Source: Bacteroidales bacterium
GTDB taxonomy: Bacteria > Bacteroidota > Bacteroidia > Bacteroidales > WCHB1-69
Assembly (NCBI GenBank): GCA_024682995.1
Contig: JAIKYR010000030.1
Span: forward strand, 1 to 39,973
Direction: 5' to 3'
Length of the DNA: 39,973 bases
Below the pieces are notes generated by a model that made no database searches, had not been told where the DNA came from, and saw only the letters and a list, made by a program, of their open reading frames with translations. Below are positions 14,772 to 23,516 of the stretch, one piece after another. A program made the translations under genes and the position numbers. Within the stretch, counting starts at the first letter, position 1. Every line of letters starts with the position of its first letter.

Positions 14772-16031
14772 TTAAAGAGCCATGTTGGGGATCTCGTGGT
14801 CGTAGTCGCCCTTCGCCAGGCGCTCCTTGATGTCGCGGAAGGCATCCAGGGTGCGGTCCACGTCTTCAATGCTGTGTGCGGCGGTAGGGATGATGCGGAA
14901 GATCAGCATTCCGGGAGGAATGACCGGGTAGGTGACGATGGAGCAGAAGATGTTGTAGTTCTCGCGCAGATCGACGGCGATGTTGGTGGCCTGGTTCACG
15001 CCGCATTTCAGATGCACAGGCGTGACGCATGCCTCCGCCGGCCCGATTTCGTAGCCGAGGTCGCGGAAGCCCTTCTGGAGCCGGCGGGTGACCTCCCACA
15101 GGTGGGCACGACGGGCATCGCCTTCGGCACTGCGGATGATTTCCAGACGTTTCAGACAGCCTTCCACGATGGGCATCGGGAGCGATTTGGCGTACATCTG
15201 CGAACGCATGTTGTATTTCAGATAGTCGATGATGGCCTTCTCCGTGGCGACGAAACCGCCGATGGTAGCCATGGACTTGGCGTAGGCACCGATGTAGATG
15301 TCGATGTCGTCCATCACGCCGAAATGCTCGGAGGTGCCGCGTCCGTTGGGTCCCATCACGCCGAAGCCGTGTGCATCGTCGATGAGGATGCGGAATTTGT
15401 ATTTTTTCTTCAGGGCGGCAATCTGGTCCAGGATACCTAACGCGCCGGTCATGCCGAAGACGCCTTCGGTGATGAGCAGCACCCCACCGCCGTTCTGGTC
15501 AGCCACCTCGGTGGCATGGGCCAACACGCGGTCGCAGTCCTCGATGTTGTTGTGGCGGAATTTGTATTTGTGGCCCAGATGCAGACGGATGCCGTCCAGC
15601 AGGCAGGCGTGTGCCTCCGCGTCATACACGATGACATCGTGGCGGTTTACCAACGAATCAATGGTGGAGAAAATGCCCTGGTAGCCGAAATTGAACTCGA
15701 AGGCGGCCTCTTTGCCCTCGAACTCGGCCAGCTCGCGTTCCAGCTTCTCATGCAAGGCCGTTTGCCCCGTCATCATACGGCTGCCCATCGGGTAGGCCAT
15801 GCCCCAGCGGGCCGCAGCCTCCGCGTCGGTCTTTCTGACCTCCGGATGATTGGCAAGACCCAGATAGTTGTTGAGGCTCCAGCAGAGCACTTCTTTGCCG
15901 TTGAAACGCATGTGCGGACCCAATTCGCCTTCCAGTTTCGGGAAAGTGAAATAACCTTCCGCTTTATCACGGTATTGCCCGATAGGGCCGCCCGTGGATT
16001 GTTTGATTCTTTCGAAAATGTCTTTTTGCAT
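14772..16031 (-). CDS. Cysteate fatty-acyl transferase (alpha-oxoamine synthase)
   Basis: A 419-residue PLP enzyme of the alpha-oxoamine synthase family (KBL, AONS, serine palmitoyltransferase). It has H141 (ring-stacking His), DDAHGFG (218-224) and the PLP lysine K252 in AYAKSMATIGGF, where KBL and AONS have a TFSK-type sequence. The family condenses an acyl thioester with an amino acid and releases CO2. In sulfonolipid-making Bacteroidetes the homologue uses cysteate to give 3-ketocapnine. The neighbours, a cysteate synthase and an SDR, favour cysteate as substrate over serine or glycine. A serine palmitoyltransferase function is the main alternative. It is the second gene of the operon, 23 bases after the VOC gene. 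Confidence 0.8.
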   Translation of the reverse strand: MQKDIFERIKQSTGGPIGQYRDKAEGYFTFPKLEGELGPHMRFNGKEVLCWSLNNYLGLANHPEVRKTDAEAAARWGMAYPMGSRMMTGQTALHEKLERELAEFEGKEAAFEFNFGYQGIFSTIDSLVNRHDVIVYDAEAHACLLDGIRLHLGHKYKFRHNNIEDCDRVLAHATEVADQNGGGVLLITEGVFGMTGALGILDQIAALKKKYKFRILIDDAHGFGVMGPNGRGTSEHFGVMDDIDIYIGAYAKSMATIGGFVATEKAIIDYLKYNMRSQMYAKSLPMPIVEGCLKRLEIIRSAEGDARRAHLWEVTRRLQKGFRDLGYEIGPAEACVTPVHLKCGVNQATNIAVDLRENYNIFCSIVTYPVIPPGMLIFRIIPTAAHSIEDVDRTLDAFRDIKERLAKGDYDHEIPNMAL

Positions 16032-16054
16032 AATGTTATAAATGGGTTTGTTAA

Positions 16055-17140
16055 TTAATTGTCTGATTTGCTGATCTTTTCACGGGATACTAAGCCCATG
16101 GCCCTGAACAGGAATTTGGGTAGGGGCTTTTCCCGTTTCCGGTTGATGAGGTCGATGAACCAACCGAGTTTCTTGATGACGGGAATCTTGTGGGTCTCCA
16201 CAAATTCTATCAGGGTGCCGTCCGGGTCTTCAATGTAGGTGAAGTGGCCGGAGGCATCGCCCATGTCAAAGACCTCGTTGTCGGGACAGCTGTCCACGGT
16301 GAAGGGATGGCCTTTCGAGGCGCAGAACTCACCCAGCTTTTTCATGTTGGTGATGTCGAAGCAGATTTGGATGAACCCCGGGTCACCCCAGTAACGTCCT
16401 TCATAAATCTTCCTTGGTGTGCGGTCCAATGCCTGTACCAGCTCAATGCTGCCTTTCGGCATAATCTCGGACAACGGTCCTTTGGGCTTGGAGGGGTCTT
16501 TGAGCAGCACGCGACGGTACTGTTCGCCGGAGCCGGGCATGATCTGCCAGTCATCGAACCGGCCGGTTTCATCGTAAATCACCTGCTCGTAGCCCAGCAC
16601 TTCACGGTAAAAACGCACGGAAGCATTCATGTCGGTGACCCCGATGACCGCGCCCGCCACACCACCGGTGAGACAACGCTGTTCAATGTATATGTCGGAT
16701 TGCTCCACCACCTGGAGACAATTGCCGTACAGGTCACGAATGTACAGGCAGGGCGTCCCGTCGGGTAGGGCGGATATGGCGCCGCAGTCCGGCCATTTCG
16801 AGGATGCGTATGCATGAAATGCTTTCACGTTGCGGCATTTGATCTTGGCGGCGAAAATGCCAAGGTCACCCACGGCGATGTCAAAGGCCACCGGTACGGG
16901 CGTGCGCTCGCTGTACTGCCAGATCTCCAAACCGCCGCCGCCCTGCAGGTTCACGGCAATGCAGGCATGCCGCTTCTGCGGCTGGTTGCCCGTGTAGGGG
17001 AGCATCCGCTCCGCCACCGTGTCGTCTTCCAAAATCTTGATGTCAATATTGAACATGTCGATGTACCAGTCCCACGACTTCCGCATATCTACGGTTCCTA
17101 CACCAACTTGTTGAATGCCGGAGATAAAAAAATCATTCAT
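16055..17140 (-). CDS. Divergent two-domain VOC family protein
   Basis: A 361-residue protein with two vicinal-oxygen-chelate halves. The first starts GIQQVGVGTVDMRKSWDWY and the second GAVIGVTDMNASVRFYREVLGYE, ending GHFTYIEDPDGTLIEFVE. The layout resembles 4-hydroxyphenylpyruvate dioxygenase. However, the metal-binding histidine at the start of each half is a glutamine (first) or absent (second); only the glutamates in GGLEIWQY and TLIEFVE positions remain. Either the metal site is remade or the protein is a binding protein. It is the first gene of the sulfonolipid/Hdr operon. A role in modifying the lipid base or binding an intermediate is only a guess. Confidence 0.7.
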   Translation of the reverse strand: MNDFFISGIQQVGVGTVDMRKSWDWYIDMFNIDIKILEDDTVAERMLPYTGNQPQKRHACIAVNLQGGGGLEIWQYSERTPVPVAFDIAVGDLGIFAAKIKCRNVKAFHAYASSKWPDCGAISALPDGTPCLYIRDLYGNCLQVVEQSDIYIEQRCLTGGVAGAVIGVTDMNASVRFYREVLGYEQVIYDETGRFDDWQIMPGSGEQYRRVLLKDPSKPKGPLSEIMPKGSIELVQALDRTPRKIYEGRYWGDPGFIQICFDITNMKKLGEFCASKGHPFTVDSCPDNEVFDMGDASGHFTYIEDPDGTLIEFVETHKIPVIKKLGWFIDLINRKREKPLPKFLFRAMGLVSREKISKSDN

Positions 17141-17172
17141 AGATGGTAAAAGCTTTTACTAATTTTAGGCTG

Positions 17173-17180
17173 CAAAGATA
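17173..17180 (-). promoter_or_regulatory. Putative -7 box of the sulfonolipid/Hdr operon
   Basis: TATCTTTG on the minus strand matches TAnnTTTG and lies 33 bases before the VOC start codon. It is the only good -7 box seen upstream of the nine genes. The internal gaps are at most 36 bases, so a single transcript is likely. Confidence 0.5.
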
Positions 17181-17260
17181 ACAAAAGATATTGCTATCTC
17201 GGAATTTTTGGGTGGAATAATGTGATGAAATGTCTGTTGCTAACGATAAGGTTTTGAAAA

Positions 17261-18055
17261 TCAGAGTATTCTCTTGATAATTCGAAGGGTATGGGTATAG
17301 CGGCCCATCGATTGGTTGAATATGCCGTTTTCGTCTAAGGTATTGATTTGGACGAATCCGGAGGCGTGGAGGATTTGCTGGTGCCCGCACACGATGCCCG
17401 TGTGAACGATCAAGCCTTCGTCGTTGGCGAAGAAGGCCACGTCGCCGATGCGTGCCTCTTCCACGAAGTCCACCACCTCGCCGTGCGATATCTGCTGGGA
17501 GGCGTCGCGGGGTAGGTTGATGCCAAGGCTGCGGAAGACAATCTGCACGAAGCCGGAGCAGTCGATGCCGGCAGGTGTGCGTCCGCCCCACAGGTAGGGA
17601 GCGTTGAGGTAATGGAAAGCGAAAGCGAGCAGGTCGTCTTGTTGTGGGGTAAGGCCTTCGTGATGGAGGGGCTCGGCGGGAGCGGGCAGCTCCACGCTGA
17701 AGTTTTGTCTGCCCAATGTGAACCGCCCGTTGTCCGGCATGGGGAAGGAACTCCCGATGCATACCGGGAAGGCGATGTGGGTGGCTGCATTGCGTACATA
17801 CAGGAAGGTGTCGCGCACAAAATAACGGGGCGTGTTCTGGAGCAGTTCCAGCTCCTCATCTGTCAACGGCGTGTGTTGCTTGCGGGGCAGCCAGCCTTCG
17901 TAGGCGCAGTCGTGCGTGCTGATTTTGAGCCATTCGTCGGCACACTCCACAACCGAATAGGTCTCGCCGAACAGCAGTTGGGAAACCATTTCGGAACGGT
18001 GGGAGGCCTCAGCTCTCAGGGCCGCCGACATCCAGGTGCATACACCATGTTCCAT
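17261..18055 (-). CDS. NlpC/P60 cysteine peptidase with SH3-like domains
   Basis: A 264-residue cell-wall peptidase. Residues 1-130 look like two bacterial SH3-type modules (for example DEWLKISTHDCAYEGWLP). Residues 135-262 are the NlpC/P60 domain, with catalytic C166 in DCSGF, H218 in VHTGI and H230 in LHASG. It resembles gamma-D-glutamyl-L-diamino acid peptidases (dipeptidyl-peptidase VI, YkfC) that trim or recycle peptidoglycan stem peptides. I see no N-terminal signal peptide, so a cytoplasmic recycling role fits. It is the last gene of a minus-strand run behind DUF3127, MCE and amidase genes. Confidence 0.85.
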   Translation of the reverse strand: MEHGVCTWMSAALRAEASHRSEMVSQLLFGETYSVVECADEWLKISTHDCAYEGWLPRKQHTPLTDEELELLQNTPRYFVRDTFLYVRNAATHIAFPVCIGSSFPMPDNGRFTLGRQNFSVELPAPAEPLHHEGLTPQQDDLLAFAFHYLNAPYLWGGRTPAGIDCSGFVQIVFRSLGINLPRDASQQISHGEVVDFVEEARIGDVAFFANDEGLIVHTGIVCGHQQILHASGFVQINTLDENGIFNQSMGRYTHTLRIIKRIL

Positions 18056-18094
18056 AATTCCGGAATCTTGGATGAATATTTCAGAAGATGGGGT

Positions 18095-18541
18095 TTAGAA
18101 CGGCAGGTCGTCGCCTATTCCGTTGTCGGTGAACGTGTCGCCAGCCGGCTCCAGGTCGGGCAGCTGCGTGTTGGCGGGATTCACCGTATGCTGCGGGGCA
18201 GGGTTGAAGTTGGGCTGGGAGGAGTAGGAGAAGTCTCCGCCTTGGGGAGGCATGGGGACACCTACTTGCGGACGCTCCAGTTTCCAGGCCTTCACATCCG
18301 TGTACCATCTGCCGTTGAACTCCCGGGATTCCAGGTCAAAAGAGACTTTTATCAGGTCGCCGATGTTGTACTGGTTGAGCTGGTCAATCTTGTCGCCCCA
18401 GAGGTTGGCGCATATTTTTCTCGGATACTGGTCTTCGGTTTCAATGACGAATTCCTGTTTCTGCCAGGTGTTCCCCTTGGAACTGGTTCCACCTACAGGG
18501 TTCATTTTTTGGATTAATTTTCCTGTTATTTCTAATGACAT
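18095..18541 (-). CDS. DUF3127 OB-fold protein with SSB-like C-terminal tip
   Basis: A 148-residue protein. The first ~95 residues (MSLEITGKLIQKMNPVGGTS and on to VKAWKLERP) match DUF3127, a small OB-fold-like family of Bacteroidetes. The rest is a flexible Pro/Gln/Asn-rich linker ending in GDDLPF. That end copies the acidic DDxPF tip of single-stranded DNA-binding proteins, the docking site for replication and repair enzymes. The architecture therefore suggests an SSB-like protein, although DUF3127 has no proven function that I know of. It lies 40 bases upstream of the NlpC gene and 21 bases downstream of the MCE gene. Confidence 0.8.
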   Translation of the reverse strand: MSLEITGKLIQKMNPVGGTSSKGNTWQKQEFVIETEDQYPRKICANLWGDKIDQLNQYNIGDLIKVSFDLESREFNGRWYTDVKAWKLERPQVGVPMPPQGGDFSYSSQPNFNPAPQHTVNPANTQLPDLEPAGDTFTDNGIGDDLPF

Positions 18542-18562
18542 CTTGTAAAATGTAAATATGTG

Positions 18563-19552
18563 TTATTGTGAATCTTTTTTCTTGTCTTTTTTGCCAAAAA
18601 CGGTGACGTTGATGTATTTTGACGGGTGGGCCTTGAGGTCTTTCACGAGTTCGTTGAGGCTTTCCAAGGTCTTGTTGATGTTAGAGTAGAGGGTGTCGTT
18701 GTTGATCAGCTGGCCGGCGGTGCCCTCGCCTGATTCTATCTTGGCGGTGATGGCGTTGACGTTGGCCATTGTCTTTCCGGCATCGTTCATCAGGGCGTTG
18801 ATGTTGGCTTTTGCCAGCGAGTCGGAGATATGGTCAAGGTTCTGGATGATAGCGTTGATTTGCGGTGAGGCGTCGCTCAGCGTGTTGCTTAACGTGCTCA
18901 GCTTGTTGACAATGTCGTTGACGGAGCTTTCGTTGGCGGCGAGGATCCGGTTGAGGTGGCGGGTGGAGGCCTCAAGGTTCACGAGAGTGGCTTTCAGCAT
19001 AAGGGCGCCGTTCTCTTCATCGGTCGGCAGGAAGGCCGTCTTGACCGTCTGGCCGATGGTGTCCACGGAGGCCATGACACTCTGGAGTTGCACGAGGATG
19101 TCGTCCAGACCGTCCAACATGCCGCCCGCCACGGAGCAGGCCAGCGTGTCGCCGCTGTGGGCCATCTTGGACGAGGTGCCCAGCAGGATGTTGACGCCGG
19201 TGCCGCCCAGCACGTCGGTCTGCACCACTTCAAGACGGGAGTCCGACGGAATATCCACATCTTCCGTGACGAGGATCTTGGCGCAGATGCGCACAGGACG
19301 GGAGCTCAGCATGGTGAGCTGGCTCACCTTTCCGATGGGGAACCCGTTCAGGGACACGGTGGTGCTTTCGTGCAGACTGCCGATGTTGTCGAATACGGCG
19401 TAGTAATAGGTTTTTTTGCCGAAGACGTTGATGCCTTTCAGAAGGCTGGCGCCAAAGTAGAACACGATCATGGCCGTAATACAGAAGATGGCCACTTTCA
19501 TGTTGCGGATGTTTTTTTCCGAATATTCCTGTTTATCTTTCTTATCGCTCAT
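18563..19552 (-). CDS. MCE/MlaD-family lipid-transport protein
   Basis: A 329-residue protein anchored by one N-terminal helix (about 18-36). An MCE domain (about 45-125) contains VSLNGFPIGKVSQL and a DVLGGTGVNILLG loop. A long helical, coiled-coil-like tail (about 140-300) is the periplasmic needle part. MlaD-type proteins form hexameric rings that move phospholipids between inner and outer membrane with an MlaEF ABC transporter. No mlaE or mlaF lies nearby in this window. It follows the amidase gene by 27 bases. The tail ends in a lysine-rich KKDKKKDSQ. Confidence 0.85.
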   Translation of the reverse strand: MSDKKDKQEYSEKNIRNMKVAIFCITAMIVFYFGASLLKGINVFGKKTYYYAVFDNIGSLHESTTVSLNGFPIGKVSQLTMLSSRPVRICAKILVTEDVDIPSDSRLEVVQTDVLGGTGVNILLGTSSKMAHSGDTLACSVAGGMLDGLDDILVQLQSVMASVDTIGQTVKTAFLPTDEENGALMLKATLVNLEASTRHLNRILAANESSVNDIVNKLSTLSNTLSDASPQINAIIQNLDHISDSLAKANINALMNDAGKTMANVNAITAKIESGEGTAGQLINNDTLYSNINKTLESLNELVKDLKAHPSKYINVTVFGKKDKKKDSQ

Positions 19553-19579
19553 GCGGCATATTTTGGAGGCGCAAAAATA

Positions 19580-20794
19580 TCATTTTTTCTGCAATTTCAA
19601 AGCCTCCTTCTCGCTTATTTTTTTGCCGTTTTGGAAAGCGATGACAAATGCGTCCGGGAATTTGCGTTTCACTTCGGTGAGAATTTCACGGATGGCCTCG
19701 TGGGAGGTCTCGTTGCCGGCGGTGTATTTCCAGAGGTTGTTTTCAAAATAACGGTCCACCTTGGGCAGGTTGCGGAAACGGCTGTCGGTGAGGGGGAGTT
19801 TTTCCGGCGAGGCCAGGAACTGCACTTTGAAGCGGATGACGTTGCTGTCGGGGACCACCTCCTCGGCGATGGCTTGCAGCTTCTCCTGCTCCTGTTTCTC
19901 CGGTTTTTCCGGCTTGGGTGTGACAGTTCCGGTGGGCACGTTTTCCTGCGGGATGTTCTCTTTCACGGTCATGGGCTTCGGGGTGGCGGGCGTGACGGCC
20001 TCGTGCGCGTGCGGCTGGCTGTTGGTGACGGCGGCCAGGTAGTCCACAAAGGCGTTGTATATGCTGGCAGCCTCCTTCTTGCGGTTCTCCGTTGAGGAGA
20101 GGAAAGCCTCGTCGTTCTTGTTGCTCAGGAAGCCCATCTCGATGAGGATGCTGGGCATGGCCACCTTGTAGAGCACCCAGAAGCCGGCCTGCTTCACGCC
20201 GCGGTTGACAAGGTGCGTGCTGGCGATGAGGTTCTTCTGCACCTTGTCGGCCAGCATCACCGAGTTCTTCAGGTAGGCGGAGGAGTAGAGCGAGAAGAGC
20301 ACGTTGGCTTCCGGCGAGTTGGGGTCGAAGCCGTCGTAGTTGTTCTTGTAGTTCTTCTCTTTCAGCATGGCGGCGTTCTCGGCCCGCGCCACCGCCTGGT
20401 TGGCCTCGCTCTTGTGCAGGCCCATCACCCATGTTTCGATACCGTTGCCGATATGGTCCTCTGAAGCGTTGCAATGGAATGAGATGAACAAATCGGCGTG
20501 CTCGGCGTTCGCGATCTGCGCCCGACGGTACAACTCGACGAACACGTCGGTTTTGCGGGTGTAGATCACCTTCACCTCCGGACAATGGTCGCTGATGAGC
20601 TTGCCCACCATGAGGGCGATGTCCAGACTTACATCTTTTTCCTTCAGATGACTGCCCAGACAGCCGGAGTCGTGACCGCCGTGTCCCGCGTCAATAACCA
20701 CTTTGAAGGTTTTCTCCTGCGCCTGCATGCATAGGGGCGAAACAAGAAAAAGTGCGAGGAAATATACGAATATCTGTTTTTTCAAGTTCATCAT
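19580..20794 (-). CDS. N-acetylmuramoyl-L-alanine amidase with SPOR-like C-terminus
   Basis: A 404-residue secreted amidase. A signal peptide (1-25, ending CMQAQ) precedes an Amidase_3 domain (about 30-260) with zinc ligands H38 in DAGHGGHDSG, E52 in LKEKDVSLD and the later SFHCNAS histidine. A Pro/Glu/Lys-rich linker follows, then a C-terminal segment (about 315-395, IRFKVQFLASPEKL to VIAFQNGKKI) that resembles a SPOR peptidoglycan-binding domain. Such enzymes cut the amide between MurNAc and the stem peptide during daughter-cell separation. The gene is divergent from the lptD-like gene, with only 72 bases between the two starts. It heads the minus-strand run down to the NlpC gene. Confidence 0.9.
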   Translation of the reverse strand: MMNLKKQIFVYFLALFLVSPLCMQAQEKTFKVVIDAGHGGHDSGCLGSHLKEKDVSLDIALMVGKLISDHCPEVKVIYTRKTDVFVELYRRAQIANAEHADLFISFHCNASEDHIGNGIETWVMGLHKSEANQAVARAENAAMLKEKNYKNNYDGFDPNSPEANVLFSLYSSAYLKNSVMLADKVQKNLIASTHLVNRGVKQAGFWVLYKVAMPSILIEMGFLSNKNDEAFLSSTENRKKEAASIYNAFVDYLAAVTNSQPHAHEAVTPATPKPMTVKENIPQENVPTGTVTPKPEKPEKQEQEKLQAIAEEVVPDSNVIRFKVQFLASPEKLPLTDSRFRNLPKVDRYFENNLWKYTAGNETSHEAIREILTEVKRKFPDAFVIAFQNGKKISEKEALKLQKK

Positions 20795-20809
20795 TTTGGA
20801 GATTTTGAT

Positions 20810-20817
20810 TATTTTTG
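20810..20817 (+). promoter_or_regulatory. Putative -7 box of the lptD-like gene
   Basis: TATTTTTG matches TAnnTTTG on the plus strand, 49 bases before the first possible start. It overlaps the leader of the divergent amidase gene. Confidence 0.4.
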
Positions 20818-20832
20818 CCGATTTTAAAATCG

Positions 20833-20840
20833 CAAAGGTA
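20833..20840 (-). promoter_or_regulatory. Putative -7 box of the amidase gene
   Basis: TACCTTTG on the minus strand matches TAnnTTTG, 38 bases before the amidase ATG. A TGTT sits 19 bases further upstream at the -33 position, a partial match. Its spacing from the plus-strand box (20810-20817) makes the two promoters face each other. Confidence 0.5.
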
Positions 20841-20866
20841 CTTTTATTGTATTTATTATAACAGGT

Positions 20867-23470
20867 TTGTCTGGAAAATTATACACAATAGTTTTTTCAT
20901 ATTTCGGGAGATTGATTATGCTCTTCATTTTCAGTCTCTTGACGGTGTGTGCGACAGCCCAAAATGTGCATGGGCGAAGGCCTGTTAGACAGACGCAGGA
21001 CACGTCGGTTTATTCCCAACAGCCGGTGAAAATGGATTCGCTTGTGCGCGATTCTGTCGTCCGGCATCCCAAGCGCATCTCCCAAAATGCGGTGAAATCC
21101 GTCGTCTTCTACAGCGCAAAGGACTCCACCGTCAACGACCTAAACCGCCGATACACCTATCTTTTCGGGGATGCGGTGGTGAAATATGAGGATCTGGAAC
21201 TCCGTGCCGATTATATTGAGATAGACTTCAAAAACAGCGAGTTGTATGCTTCTGGGGTGGCCGATTCCAACGGCAACGTGCATGGCAGTCCGCTCTTCAT
21301 CCAGGGTGAGTCCCGCTACCGTGCCCACGAAATCAAGTATAATTTCACCACCCAGAAGGGCAAGATTACCCACGTGATCACCACGCAGGACGAGGGTTTC
21401 ATTCATGGGGAGCAGATCAAGAAGATGGGCGACAATGTGGCTTTTCTTAAGAACGGCAAATATACGACCTGTGAGCTGGACCATCCTCATTACGAGATTG
21501 ATTTCACCAAGGCCAAGCTGATCCAGCACGACAAGATCGTCATCGGGCCCGCCTACCTGAGCTTCACGGGGGTACCCACCCCGCTGGCAGTGCCGTTCGG
21601 CTTCTTCCCGCTGGACAAGGGCCGTCGCTCCGGCTTTGTGATGCCCTCCTTCGGCCAGTCCTCCAACCTCGGCTTCTACCTTCAGGACATTGGCTACTAC
21701 TTCGCCATCAACGACAACCTTGATCTGCTCCTTGGTGCCGATGTCTATACGCGAGGCAGCTGGGGCATCAAGGCGAAATCCAACTACGTGTTCCGCTACA
21801 TCTGCACGGGCAATGTGCATCTGGAGTTCGCCCAGACCCGCGTCGGCGACAAGTTGGATTCCACTTACCGTTGTTCCAACAACTTCAAAATCTATTGGGA
21901 CCACAAGCAGGATATCAAGTCCCATCCCACCACGCGTTTCAATGCCCACATTGATATTGTCAGCTCCAATTACGCCAAATACAACCTCACCTCGACACAA
22001 GATTACCTCTCCAACCAGTACAGTTCCTCCATCAACGTGTCCACCTCCGCGCGTGACATCTTCTTTTTGGATGCCACGCTTTCCTACTCCCAAAACACGA
22101 GAACCCAGGAAGTGAACTTCAAACTGCCGGATATGAACATGTCGGTGGTGCAGTTTTATCCGTTCCGGAAGAAAAACAAGGCGGGCATGCTGAAATGGTA
22201 CGACAACATCTCGTTGAAGTGGTCTTCCCAGTTCACCGGGCAGATTGACACCTACGACTCGCTGTTCCTGAAACCCGAGACGTGGGAGTCAATCAATGTG
22301 GGTATGCGTCATGTGATTCCCCTTACCATCCCCATCAAGATCGCGAAGCTTATCAACTGGAACACCACAGCCACACTGACGGAGAAATGGTATCTGCAGT
22401 CCTACACCCGCGACATGACCATCGACACGCTGGATGATATACCCACCGTGATGTATAACCAGTATTTCCATCGGGGTTTCAAGATGTTGCACGACTTGAA
22501 TCTATCCTCGTCGCTCTCCACGAAAATCTATGTGATGTACAGCTTCAGGAAGGGTGGGCTGCAGGCCATCCGCCACATCGTGACCCCGAACCTGAGTTTC
22601 ATCTACCGTCCGAATCTGTCGGGCGGCACCATGGCCCACTATTTCAACCCGATCACAGGCGAACAGGTCGAGTATTCAATGTTCGACAACGCCATCTTCG
22701 GAGGAGTTACGACGCAGACGCAGGCGCTGGCGCAGCTCTCCTTCGGCAACAATGTGGAAATCAAGGTGCGATCGCGCAAGGATACGATCACTGGTTTCAA
22801 GAAGGTGCCGCTGATCGATAACCTGAACCTGAGTATGTACTACAACTTCGCCGCCGACTCACTACGCTGGTCCAAGTTGACGCTTAACGGCCGGAGTACG
22901 CTCTTCAAGCAACTTTACTTGACCTACAATTTTGCCTTCGACCCTTATGTCATCGGGGAGAACGGCAACCGGGTCAACCGATTCGAGGTCAAGGAGAACC
23001 ACCGTCTGTTCCGCCTGTCATCCACCGATTTCAGCTTGGCCCTCAATTGGCGGTTGGACCAGAACACCTTCAAATCCAAAAAGAAGAAAGAGGAGGTCAA
23101 GCGACTGCCCTGGTCGCTGACGCTGAATTACACCTTCACCTACGGCATCAATGACAATATATATTATTATATGCGGATGGACACCCTCCTCTACAAGCAC
23201 AACATGGTCCACACCCTCAATGTGGTGGGTGATTTCCACATCACCAAGAAGTGGCGGGTGGGCTTCACCACGGGGTACGATTTTGTGCAGAAGAAGCTTT
23301 CCTACACTTCCATCGACATCCATCGCGACATGCACTGTTGGGAGATGAGCTTCAACTGGGTACCCTTCGGATACCGCAAGGGATGGGCATTCCAGATCAA
23401 CGTCAAGGCCGCCGTGCTCAAGGATGTGCTCAAACTTCCGTTGCATCAGGATTACCGTGATAATCTGTAA
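20867..23470 (+). CDS. lptD: LptD-like LPS-assembly outer-membrane protein
   Basis: Up to 867 residues. After a signal peptide ending near CATAQ, an OstA/LptA-like jelly-roll (about 85-190: GDAVVKYEDLELRADYIEID, FIQGESRYRAHEIKYNF) leads into a large outer-membrane barrel rich in alternating aromatic strands to the C-terminus. This is the Bacteroidetes form of LptD, which inserts LPS into the outer leaflet. LptB is encoded at 29449-30180. The first start in this frame is a TTG at 20867; an ATG at 20918 gives MLFIFSLLTVCATAQ, a very short signal lacking basic residues. The longer start keeps a basic GRL before the hydrophobic core, so the true start is uncertain. Confidence 0.85.
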   Translation: MSGKLYTIVFSYFGRLIMLFIFSLLTVCATAQNVHGRRPVRQTQDTSVYSQQPVKMDSLVRDSVVRHPKRISQNAVKSVVFYSAKDSTVNDLNRRYTYLFGDAVVKYEDLELRADYIEIDFKNSELYASGVADSNGNVHGSPLFIQGESRYRAHEIKYNFTTQKGKITHVITTQDEGFIHGEQIKKMGDNVAFLKNGKYTTCELDHPHYEIDFTKAKLIQHDKIVIGPAYLSFTGVPTPLAVPFGFFPLDKGRRSGFVMPSFGQSSNLGFYLQDIGYYFAINDNLDLLLGADVYTRGSWGIKAKSNYVFRYICTGNVHLEFAQTRVGDKLDSTYRCSNNFKIYWDHKQDIKSHPTTRFNAHIDIVSSNYAKYNLTSTQDYLSNQYSSSINVSTSARDIFFLDATLSYSQNTRTQEVNFKLPDMNMSVVQFYPFRKKNKAGMLKWYDNISLKWSSQFTGQIDTYDSLFLKPETWESINVGMRHVIPLTIPIKIAKLINWNTTATLTEKWYLQSYTRDMTIDTLDDIPTVMYNQYFHRGFKMLHDLNLSSSLSTKIYVMYSFRKGGLQAIRHIVTPNLSFIYRPNLSGGTMAHYFNPITGEQVEYSMFDNAIFGGVTTQTQALAQLSFGNNVEIKVRSRKDTITGFKKVPLIDNLNLSMYYNFAADSLRWSKLTLNGRSTLFKQLYLTYNFAFDPYVIGENGNRVNRFEVKENHRLFRLSSTDFSLALNWRLDQNTFKSKKKKEEVKRLPWSLTLNYTFTYGINDNIYYYMRMDTLLYKHNMVHTLNVVGDFHITKKWRVGFTTGYDFVQKKLSYTSIDIHRDMHCWEMSFNWVPFGYRKGWAFQINVKAAVLKDVLKLPLHQDYRDNL

Positions 23471-23516
23471 GTTAGCGTAATCTTTCTTTTTGTTGAAAAA
23501 AACTGTTTGGGCTTGA

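Noticed and set aside
16055-17140. Calling the VOC gene 4-hydroxyphenylpyruvate dioxygenase
   Set aside because: The iron histidines are missing and the neighbours are lipid and redox genes, not tyrosine catabolism.
21140-22093. 317-codon minus-strand frame opposite the lptD-like gene
   Set aside because: Antisense shadow with no domain, no promoter box and no neighbour in the same direction.
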